From: Bactericera cockerelli
Lineage: Eukaryota > Arthropoda > Insecta > Hemiptera > Triozidae
Direction of reading: 5' to 3'
DNA: 64,000 nt
Assembly (NCBI GenBank): GCA_024516035.1
Contig: CM044959.1
Location: 25,113,644-25,177,643 of the forward strand
The notes under the pieces were generated by a model that had not been told where the DNA came from, did not search any database, and saw nothing but the letters and a program-made list of their open reading frames with translations. The position numbers were made by a program, and so were the translations under genes. Position 1 is the stretch's first letter; every line of letters starts with the position of its first letter. Positions 55,736-64,000 of the stretch are shown one piece after another.

Positions 55736-58044
55736 TAAGAAAAATTACTGAAGGTAATAAGCCACGTAATGTTAACCCTAGTACCGACGTTATTCAAAAT
55801 TACTTCTCTTCCAAACTTTCAAATGCTAATGATAGATGCTGTGAAAAGTATCCTAATACTCTTGAAGAACATTCTGCTGTAATTGTGACCAAAGATGATG
55901 TTACAGATGTGATTAAAAAAATCAATTTTGATAGTGCTGCAGGCCCTGATGGTGTGATTCCCCGAGCTTTAAAAAACACTGACTGTTCTAAAACACTTGC
56001 TGCCCTTATAATTGTTATATTAAAGTATGGGAAAATCCCGCCATGTCTCTCTCAGGGCAGATCAATTTTGATTTTTAAGGATGGTGACAGCCTGGATCCT
56101 AAAAACTATCGCCCCATCACTATTTATCCTCTTGTTAGGAGAATATTAGAGAAATGTCTAGAGAATAAACTGAAACTTCACGTATCCACTGCCCCAGAAC
56201 AGAGAGGATTCAAGAATGGACCCGGGACTTTTGTCAATGCTTCACTGGTAAATGGCTGCCTAAAAGATGCTAAAATTAATAAAAAGGATTTGTGTGTTAC
56301 ATTCCTTGATGTGTCAAAAGCCTTTGACTCCATTGGCCATGAACATATAATAAAATGTCTACAGTCATCCGGTGCTCCACTGTGTCTTGTCAATGCTATA
56401 ATAGCATGTGTGATCAGTAATTCTACTAGATTTGAAAACAACATGGAAAAAACAGAAGTAATTGAAATTAAAAAAGGAGTTGCTCAAGGAGCCCCCCTCT
56501 CCCCTCTGCTTTTCTCACTGGCCATTGACCATATAGTAAGAGAACACAATGAACAATCCATCAAAGAAGCATATGGGTATGAAGTCATTCCATCAGAACA
56601 TCTTTCACTCCTGGCATTTGCAGACGATCTGGCAGTGATAGCAAAAAATAAAGAAGCTGCTTCCGCTCTTATTAACACCATAGATACTAGACTTCTAGAA
56701 ATTGGACTTGAAATAAATCCTGCTAAAAGCCAAGGTATAGTAATGTCTAAAGGAAAACTAACTAGTTCAACAATCTTCACTACTCGAGGAGGTATTCACT
56801 CAATAAATAATGCTGAAGTCACCATCAAGTACCTAGGAACTAGCTTTTCTGATGAAATTGTAATGAATACATCCAGTGTAATGAATGATCTTACCCAAAG
56901 GTTGAAAAATCTGTCTGAAAGTCCTCTACTCCAACCAGACCAAAAATTGAACGTAGTCAACCAATATCTATGGCCAACACTGATCTATCCACTTCAATGT
57001 GCTCCTCTAGACAAAATTCCCACCAGCTTTCTCAAAGACGTTGACAAATCGGTTAGAAGTGCTGTCAAAGAAGTACTATCTATACCCATGGATACTCCAA
57101 ATGGTATGATCTATGGCCCCCGCAAGTTTCGTGGACTTGGCATCATGAAAGCGGAATGGGAAGCTCCTCTTCAAAATATCAATATTTTGAGGAAGCTTGA
57201 AAATTCAAACACACCTCTTCTTCCCAATCTCCGCTCTTGTGATGTTGAAATACAAACTGCTTGTCATGGACTCAAAGTAGATATTAACACTACCGTTGGA
57301 AATATGAGAGACACCCTAAGAGAGCGTGAATTTGAAGTGTGGGAAAAAATGAATCTCAGAGGCCTTGGAGTTTCACTATACAGAGACACACCCCAGTGTA
57401 ACAAATGGGTCTATGAGAAAAGAATCCTTTCCTCAAGTGAGTGGACTACTGCACTCAAGATGTCTGGTAATATTGCAGGAGTGAGAGCAATTCCAGGACG
57501 GAATACGGGTATTACCCAGTGTCGGACACCCGGCTGTCTGGAGAAAGAAACCTTGCCCCATGTACTCGGTTCCTGTCCAAGAAATGAACTCCTCCGAAAT
57601 ACCCGTCATCACACAGTCAGAAGTTCCATTGCAAATGATCTACGTAGACTTGGCTGGAAGGTTGATGAAGAACTTAGCTGTGTCTCTGAAGATTCTTCAA
57701 CAAGAAGATGTGATATTGTTGCAGTGAAGTCAGATGATACACAGGTGTTGATACTCGACCCTACAGTTCGATTTGAACAAAATAATTTACAAGCTGAAGC
57801 AGTGAACACTGAGAAAAGAGCAATTTACGAACCCTGCATCCCTGACCTAGCACATAGATATAACATTCATCCTGAAAAATTCAAAGTAATAGGACTTCTC
57901 TTCGGAGCACGTGGAATAATCCCCACATTTACATGGAATACCCGTGCAGAATTGGGAATAAGTAATAAAACCCTCCTAGAAATCAACCTTCAGGTTCTTA
58001 AGGACTCTATTAGAATTCTGAACCTACACCTATTCAACCAATAA
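55594..58044 (+). CDS. R2-like element, reverse transcriptase and endonuclease frame
   Basis: 816 codons in the -1 frame relative to the N-terminal frame; its first ATG is at 55621. It has SAAGPDGVIPRALK (RT motif 0/1 region), SILIFKDGDSLDPKNYRPIT, TFLDVSKAFDSIGH with the first catalytic Asp, GVAQGAPLSPLLFSLAID, the catalytic FADDLAVI box, then the thumb region. Next come the CCHC knuckle C-RTPG-C-LEKETLP-H-VLGS-C at about 57520-57575 and the nuclease motifs RRCDIVAV...ILDPTV at about 57705-57765. No stop or missing motif is seen, so the enzyme could be active if the frames are joined. Joined length with the upstream frame is about 1,100 residues, close to known R2 proteins. The join lies on A AAA AAG at 55588-55594. 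Confidence 0.85.
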   Translation, partial: AEEPNHSQYMHQSKHPARKSKAERNRRKEQYNYEVAQYMYYNRRKQIVRKITEGNKPRNVNPSTDVIQNYFSSKLSNANDRCCEKYPNTLEEHSAVIVTKDDVTDVIKKINFDSAAGPDGVIPRALKNTDCSKTLAALIIVILKYGKIPPCLSQGRSILIFKDGDSLDPKNYRPITIYPLVRRILEKCLENKLKLHVSTAPEQRGFKNGPGTFVNASLVNGCLKDAKINKKDLCVTFLDVSKAFDSIGHEHIIKCLQSSGAPLCLVNAIIACVISNSTRFENNMEKTEVIEIKKGVAQGAPLSPLLFSLAIDHIVREHNEQSIKEAYGYEVIPSEHLSLLAFADDLAVIAKNKEAASALINTIDTRLLEIGLEINPAKSQGIVMSKGKLTSSTIFTTRGGIHSINNAEVTIKYLGTSFSDEIVMNTSSVMNDLTQRLKNLSESPLLQPDQKLNVVNQYLWPTLIYPLQCAPLDKIPTSFLKDVDKSVRSAVKEVLSIPMDTPNGMIYGPRKFRGLGIMKAEWEAPLQNINILRKLENSNTPLLPNLRSCDVEIQTACHGLKVDINTTVGNMRDTLREREFEVWEKMNLRGLGVSLYRDTPQCNKWVYEKRILSSSEWTTALKMSGNIAGVRAIPGRNTGITQCRTPGCLEKETLPHVLGSCPRNELLRNTRHHTVRSSIANDLRRLGWKVDEELSCVSEDSSTRRCDIVAVKSDDTQVLILDPTVRFEQNNLQAEAVNTEKRAIYEPCIPDLAHRYNIHPEKFKVIGLLFGARGIIPTFTWNTRAELGISNKTLLEINLQVLKDSIRILNLHLFNQ

Positions 58045-58080
58045 TAAATATAAAAAAAAAAGTTTAAAAAAAAAATATTT

Positions 58081-58447
58081 TCTTGAAATGTCCAATAAAT
58101 TGGGTAAGAGAAATATATCTACAACAATATCATACAAAAGATAAACCCTATATCAACATTAAAGTAAGAAAACCGGACTGTATAGTCAAGGGACGGATAC
58201 GTCTCACGGTCGAGCCTGCTCTTCTCTCTCTCTGACCTTGGAATAAAATGGAAATATCGAACCTGGATTTTTTTTTATCCAAAATGAAAAATACCCCTAT
58301 GTTGTGTCTACTCAGGCCTTTAAATTTTAATTTTCGTTCCACAGTTATAACAATTTTAATTGGTCCTTTAATGTTGGTCGGATCAATATGAAAAAGCTAA
58401 ATTAAAATTCAAACATCTAATTATAGAATCTCGTTAGTAGCCATATA
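58081..58447. other. Spacer between two mobile elements
   Basis: AT-rich, no gene seen. It may include 3' remains of the R2-like element, whose end I could not fix. Confidence 0.4.
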
Positions 58448-60706
58448 CAGGGTGATCGAAACCACCCAGCCACTATCTTTTTCTCGAGCACGGTTTGAGT
58501 TAGGATCTTGAAACAAAAAATTAGTCCCCAATATGGAGTCTGAAGTTTTATGGGAAAATATTTTGAACCTCCGCCCACAGCCCCTAAGGGCGTTTTCAGG
58601 GGGGGCACATGTCCGTTTCTTCCGAATTTTAAATGGAATGCATATTTTTTTATTTTAGATTCAAAACATGCAAAGCAAGTTAGTAACACTAGTAAAAAGA
58701 AAAAAAATATTCCTTGGTTCGAGTCCCGAAAAAACACGGTTTTTAGAAGAAAATAGACCCAGGTTCCGGAAGTCATTACGGGCACCCGGTAAACGTTGTA
58801 AAAAAACCAAACATGTCAAAAAATAGGTAAAGTTTCATGTACTTGTTTTTATTCTTCAACTAAGTCATTGGTCCTTAAATTGGTCATAAACTTTTTTTAG
58901 GTTCAAAAGACCAAAAGTCCAGAAATTTAAATTCGACCCCCTATTTTTTTTTCTTTAACATAAAAGTAGAAAATAAGTAGCATACAATGCAAAAAAAATT
59001 AACTCTCTGCGATTTTTTTCCTTAAAATGGCAGACGAATAACCTCTGAAAGCGTTCATTTCCATGCGCGTGAGTCATGTCACGAGTCCGTGCCTGAAGTT
59101 TGTTTGTACGATGTAGGCAACTCACCTCTACAGATGTTCAAAAACACCAACCTCTCCTGGAATACTTTTCCTGAGTCTGCCAGGATAGGTGGCATGAATT
59201 CTCTCTAGCTCCTCAGGAGTGATGTTGCGGCAGAACTCAATGATACGCAGCTTCATATTTTCGACATCTGTTGGCCTGGTTCCGTATGCTAGATCTTTCA
59301 CCTTTCCCCACAGGTAAAAATCCATGACGGTGAGGTCTAGGGTGTCAGGGGGATAAGGGTTTGGTCCTCCTTTGCCGATCCATCTTTGAGGGAACAAGCG
59401 ATCAAGTTGTTCTAGCACCCTCAGATAAAAATGAGGTCTAATTTAACCTATTCACTTGATCCTTGGCAGATAGCTGTTGATGCAGAGAAAATAATGAAAA
59501 TGACTCTCCTTTAGAATTTGCTCAACGCACGTGTAAGGAATGGCCGAATCTCTTGCTATACCTATCTCGGATGCTGACTTCATGGTTTACAGTAACCACA
59601 GAACAAACATTAATAATATTATCATCAGTTGTCGTTATTTTTCTAATTTTGTAGAGGTGAGTTACCTACAATACCTACATCGTACATACAAACTTCAGGC
59701 ATGGACTCGTGTCATGACTCATGCGCATGGAAGTGAACACATTTCAGAGGTTATTTTCACCTCTGAAATTTCACCGATTTTCACCTTTTAATTTTCACCG
59801 ATTTTCACCTGTGGTTAAAGGTGAAAGATCTAGCATACCGAATCAGGCCAACAGATGTGGAAAATATGAAACTGCGCATCATTGAGATCTGCTGGAACAT
59901 CACACCTGAGGAGCTAGAGAGAGTTCATGCCACCTATCCTGGCAGACTCAGGAAAAGTATTGCAGGAGAGGTTGGTGTTTTTGAACATCTGTAGAGGTGA
60001 GTTGCCTACATCGTACATACAAACTTCAGGCACGGACTCGTGTCATGACTCACGCGAACGGAAATGAACGCTTTTCAGAGGTTATTCGTCTGCCATTTTA
60101 AGGAAAAAAATCACAGAGAGTTAATTTTTTTTTGCATTGTATGGTACTTATTTTCTACTTTTATGTTAAAGAAAAAAAAATAGGGGGTCGAATTTAAATT
60201 TCTGGACTTTTGGTCTTTTGAACCTGAAAAAAGTTTATGACCATGGTCATAAATTGCAATTTAAGGACCTATGACTTACTTGAAGAATAAAAGTAAGTAC
60301 ATTAAATTAAAGAAGAGAACTTTACCTATTTTTTGACATGTTTGGTTTTTTTTACAACGTTTACCGGGTGCCCGTAATGACTTCTGGAACCTGGGTCTAT
60401 TTTCTTCTAAAAACCGTGTTTTTTCGGGACTCGAACCAAGGAATATTTTTTTTTCTTTTTACTAGTGTTACTAACTTGCTTTGCATGTTTTGAATCTAAA
60501 ATAAAAAAATATGCATTCCATTTAAAATTCGGAAGAAACGGACATGTGCCCCCCCTGAAAACGCCCTTAGGGGCTGTGGGCGGAGGTTCAAAATATTTTC
60601 CCATAAAACTTCAGACTCCATATTGGGGACTAATTTTTTGTTTCAAGATCCTAACTCAAACCATGCTCGAGAAAAAGATAGTGGCTGGGTGGTTTCGATC
60701 ACCCTG
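58448..60706. mobile_element. 2.26-kb Tc1/mariner-type foldback element with about 870-bp arms
   Basis: The left arm starts CAGGGTGATCGAAACCACCC at 58448 and the right arm ends with its reverse complement at 60706; TA lies on both sides (58446-58447, 60707-60708). The arms extend from the ends to about 59310 and from about 59820, with small differences. Both arms contain the same transposase C-terminal sequence in opposite directions, so this is a head-to-head duplicated transposon end rather than a simple terminal repeat. Lies between the R2-like element and PSMB6. Confidence 0.9.
59128..59418 (-). pseudogene. Transposase C-terminal fragment (DDE, Tc1/mariner superfamily)
   Basis: Encodes FPQRWIGKGGPNPYPPDTLD, then LTVMDFYLWGKVKDLAYGTR and a helical tail ending GEVGVFEHL. 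The RWIGRGGP..WPPRSPDLTPLDFFLWG pattern is typical of insect DDE transposases, so PPDTLDLTVMD is a slightly decayed form. The upstream catalytic part is absent. The mirror copy, on the plus strand, occupies about 59825-59993. Confidence 0.8.
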
Positions 60707-60719
60707 TATTATATCCAGT

Positions 60720-61033
60720 TATTAATTTTTAACACTCCGATTAGCGTTTAACTTTTTATTAAGGTATTCAACTTTTATAAGTGGTTATCAAACTAAATGG
60801 TAGATTTCGTGAACACCATTTAAATTTTTCTTACTAACTTCTCTAATGACAACATAAAATATTATTCATTTGAAAAAATCGGCAACTCACTCTTTTTTGC
60901 TGGTTAATAAACTTTTCAAGAATTTCAACTGCATCTGCATCCTTAACTTAATTGCCCTAATATAATATTATTTTTTATTCCCTTACGTGATTCTCTAATC
61001 TGTTAATGAAAACACAGTAAGACATAACTGTCA
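60720..61033. other. Upstream region of PSMB6
   Basis: AT-rich; no recognisable core promoter motif stands out. It should contain the PSMB6 5' UTR and promoter if no untranslated exon lies further away. Transposon DNA ends at 60708, so the proximal promoter can be at most about 320 bp before foreign sequence begins. Confidence 0.4.
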
Positions 61034-64000
61034 ATGATGTGGAACAAAGAATATGATGTCAAATCTTACCATGGAGGTGTGGAGGCTCCTGACTGGCTAA
61101 CAGCAAAACATAGCTGTGGTGTAAGTTTTTATTCAGTCTGTATTCAGGGCGGAATTAATAGACGTGTTTGTAATACCTCCGTGGCCCTAAGTCACGGATT
61201 GCATACTGTGTAAGATAGGGAAAACTGACGCTTAGCACTGACTTGATATATAAAGGGTGGAATTAATAGACATTTTTGTAATACCTCTGTGGTGCTAAGT
61301 CATCGATTGCATACTGTGTAAGGGTGGAATTAATAGACAACATCAATAACTTAAGTCCTTGCTAAGTGGCAATTTTTCCTATCTTACACAGTACGCAATC
61401 CATGACTTAGGGCCACAGAGGTATTACAAAAACATCTAGTTAATAGACAACATCAATAACTTAAGTCGTTGGTAAGTGTCGATTTTCCCTATCTTACACA
61501 GTACGCATTCTGTGACTTAGCGCCACAGAGGTATTACAAAAACGTCTATTAATTCTGCCCCTATTAATTCTGCCCTAAGATAGGGAAAACCGACACTTAC
61601 CAACAACTTAAGTTATTGATGTTGTCTATTAATTCCGCCCAAAATGTTGCTAATTCTAGAGAATCCATGGCAAGCTTTATGCTGTGATGTCATTTGTAGT
61701 TTATTTATCACCAGGTAACTTATGCCTACTTTATAAGTAGACTAGGTCATGAGTTCATTATTTCCCTCAAGCACATGATTTATTTCTGCTCTATTATCAA
61801 AGGATCAAAAATAAGTCAAGGAGAATCAGGGGTCTCAATAGAAAAAATTAATTTCCCTTCTAATCTGCCCTATTAAAAAAAAATTTACTCTGTGACATTA
61901 TTTTTGAAAAATAATGTGTGGTGGGTCACGTTTCTTTTTCCATTTCCCTTGTAACATGACCCACCGGTAGGCACAGATAATGCTATTATTAATATATTTT
62001 TGTACACGCCCGTCCCAATTTTTTCTTGTTGATGTCATATTTGGAACACATACCCTAAGTTGAAGCCATCCCAGAGTACAAACTATAGAAAATAGGACCC
62101 GTCTCATACGTTTTAATTAGTGTCTGATGACCATATGCCAGGCACACATTTAAAGTAAGGATCTACCTGTCCAACATATTGTTGGATGCAACCCCAACAG
62201 AAATATTAGTGTCTGGCAATATGTCAGACATGGCACTTATGTGTTAAATTGAATAGTAGGTACAAACAGAAATTTATCAACAACAAGAAAACATTATATT
62301 CTCTTAGGGGTATTATACTTAATTTAGCTAAGTCTCAAATATCATATTTGTTTCTAACATACTAATGTCAGAATGTTTTGTAACATTTGATTTCTTATGA
62401 AATATAGAGTATAGTCATGATATTTTATTCTGTTGAGTAGTTTTTATTATTTTCCTGTTACAGACAACTATCATGGCCATGGAGTTTGATGGTGGTGTAG
62501 TAATTGGAGCTGATTCAAGAAGTAGTACTGGTGAGATTTCATGTTCTATTTCATAAATTCTTTTCTTTTTATTGGCTAGATATTACCCAGATTGTATTAT
62601 GATGAAAATCTGGAAATATATTCTGTCTATCTTTTGATACTTTACTAGCTTCAAAATGTGTTCTTTCTCTCTGCATTTTCTAATAAATTAAATAAATAAA
62701 GTTAGTGCAGAAAGTATGTATGTGTAGTAAAACATTTATAAGTAGGAAGTGCTGTCATAATCATTTTATGCATTGACACAAAAGGAAAATCAACTCAAGG
62801 CATGGTGCAAATAATATGTTTACACTATTATTATAATTTGTTTTCCTTGTATTCTTTCAGTGCTTATGTTGCCAACCGTGTAGCAGATAAATTAACTCGA
62901 GTGACAGATAATATTTACTGCTGTCGATCTGGCTCTGCCGCAGATACTCAGGCCATTTCAGACTTTGTGTCTTACAACTTGGACTTGCAAAGGTATGGAA
63001 CTAGAAATTTGGTTATTTTTTTATCTGTACAGTAAATGTAGTTTATAAAATAAATATTTTGTTGAATATCAACAGGGGGCATGTTTCCATCCACAAATTT
63101 TGCATTACCCCTCTGCAGATCATTTGATTGAGTTATAGAAAATTCTAATAAACAAATCTTTGATCCACTGAATAACATAATGCCTGAACTTGACATTTTT
63201 ATCATTTCAGGACGTTTTTTCTCAAGTTTTAAAGTGGATCAAAACCTTTAGTAGCACATGGTAAAAGAAAATAACAAACATTTGAGAGATTGACCATTAT
63301 TTCATTTGATTTCAGTATGGAGCTTGGAGAGGAACCCCTTGTTTATTCTGGGGCGAAATTGTTCCAAGAGCTTGTGTATAGCTATAGAGATTCTCTTACA
63401 GCTGGCATCATAGTTGCTGGTTGGGACCGTAAGAAAGGAGGCCAGGTTAGTTGTTGAATGTAAACTATTAACAAAAAATAGTCTGCTAATAAACATTTGA
63501 ATGATACTAACTACATTTATATATGACTTTTACTATTGATATGATTTTTTTTTAAATATAAAAACACTTGTATCTCTTCTCCCATAGACAAACAATACTT
63601 TAATGTGGTCTTGTATTTTCTTTGATATCTCAATTATTTTGTTTTTATTTCTTACTACTTCATACCCAATTTTATCTAGTATTGTTTCTCTACAAAACCA
63701 TCTGAACATCCTTATGAGCATTAGCTACTTTCAATCCATTGTTAAGTGCTTTGTACACATTATATATCTTTGCCTCATAAATCATTGCTTTTCTTACAAC
63801 TTTCTTATACAAAAATGCTTTATTGTTTATCAACAAGTTTATGCCTGTTAGGATTCAATTATAATATCTATAAATCCCCTGTTGACCTTTACAGTTTAAA
63901 ATAATGCATCCAAATTTTCACTTTTTTGTATACTTAAAATAAACCTAACCACAATATTGCAGGTTTACTGTGTTCCCCTTGGAGGTATGTTGATGAGACA
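61034..64000 (+). CDS. PSMB6: Proteasome subunit beta-1 (PSMB6), 5' five exons, truncated by window end
   Basis: Caspase-like catalytic subunit of the 20S proteasome. Exons: 61034-61120, 62464-62530, 62861-62992, 63316-63445 and 63963-64000 (continues outside). Exon 1 encodes a short propeptide with two in-frame ATGs (61034, 61037) and APDW, ending in G. Exon 2 starts with the nucleophile Thr1 ([20 protein letters not shown]), so autocleavage occurs at the exon junction. Exon 3 has [20 protein letters not shown], exon 4 [20 protein letters not shown] and [15 protein letters not shown], exon 5 [12 protein letters not shown]. All joins fit except exon 2 to exon 3: exon 2 supplies one base of the Gly codon before gtgaga and exon 3 supplies only T after ttctttcag, leaving one base missing. 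A lost G at 62530 or at the exon 3 start would explain it. Intron 1 carries a MITE cluster. Confidence 0.92.
61147..61640. mobile_element. Nested MITE cluster in PSMB6 intron 1
   Basis: The cluster begins GGGCGGAATTAATAGAC at 61147 and ends GTCTATTAATTCCGCCC at 61640. Between them the phrases taagtcacggattgcatact, gccacagaggtattacaaaa, ttaagtcgttggtaagtg and the terminal motif recur four or five times in both orientations, so several copies have inserted into each other or been rearranged. A related single copy is next to OST4 (34389-34500). No coding. Confidence 0.85.

Larger units (their letters stand above)
54207..58080 (+). mobile_element. R2-like non-LTR retrotransposon, nearly full length
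   Basis: The layout is that of the restriction-like-endonuclease group (R2/R4 and relatives): N-terminal C2H2 finger, reverse transcriptase, CCHC knuckle, then a C-terminal PD-D/E-type nuclease. Two 5' monomers of 295 bp start at 54207 and 54502 (agccgtattttt). Coding frames run 54689-58044, and the end is A-rich (aataaatataaaaaaaaaag). I could not define the exact 3' junction or a target duplication. It is not in 28S rDNA but about 330 bp upstream of QTRT2 exon 1 in opposite orientation, so it is either not rDNA-specific or sits off-target. Confidence 0.88.

Noticed and set aside
58550..58785. Paired open frames repeated at 60407-60725
   Set aside because: They are mirror readings of the two arms of the foldback element; no protein family recognised.
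60840..60960. Minus-strand AG-bounded segment encoding DADAVEILEKFINQQKR with a gtgagt donor
   Set aside because: Looks like an exon by borders, but no upstream or downstream exon can be found on that strand (the next 2 kb is transposon), so I do not call a divergent gene.

Overview
This window looks like AT-rich insect nuclear DNA. Genes have GT-AG introns of hundreds of bases to several kb, and the intervening DNA is full of Tc1/mariner-type elements, foldback elements, SINEs and R2-like and jockey-like retrotransposons. The protein families and the repeat load suggest a hemipteran (planthopper-like), but that placement is inference; I could not run a search.

Layout. 1-7300: intronic or intergenic repeats, then the last two coding exons (+) of a neuronal calcium sensor of the type of Drosophila CG7646, with a one-base deletion in the first of them. 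7300-16740: non-coding with a few retrotransposon scraps. 16787-22588: a complete, intact neurocalcin gene (+, four coding exons, 190 aa). Its last intron carries two arrays of a 54-bp repeat, and every unit contains a copy of the last exon's 3' splice site and first 11 codons. 22800-28780: dense SINEs and MITEs. 28788-32834 (-): an intronless receptor tyrosine phosphatase of the Ptp10D type with four frameshifts, probably a retrocopy. 34263-34367 (-): a 34-residue OST4 gene too short for normal ORF calling. 41180-53878 (-): a complete nine-exon QTRT2 gene (430 aa), hosting a Tc1 element in intron 8 and a 2.4-kb foldback element in intron 1. 54207-58080 (+): a nearly full-length R2-like non-LTR element whose two reading frames meet at an A AAA AAG heptamer. 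58448-60706: a second giant-inverted-repeat Tc1/mariner derivative. 61034-end (+): proteasome subunit beta-1 (PSMB6), cut off by the window edge.

The genes are ordinary housekeeping and neuronal genes with no shared pathway, apart from the two calcium sensor paralogues lying head to tail. The unusual material is (i) the in-frame tandem splice-acceptor array in neurocalcin, (ii) a SINE family with a 5S rRNA-like head and a related SINE in which the same body carries a tRNA-like head, and (iii) the R2-like element with 5' tandem monomers, no upstream AUG and a possible -1 frameshift. Several one-base frame breaks lie in or beside short homopolymers, so assembly errors must be weighed against real decay; neurocalcin and QTRT2 are intact.
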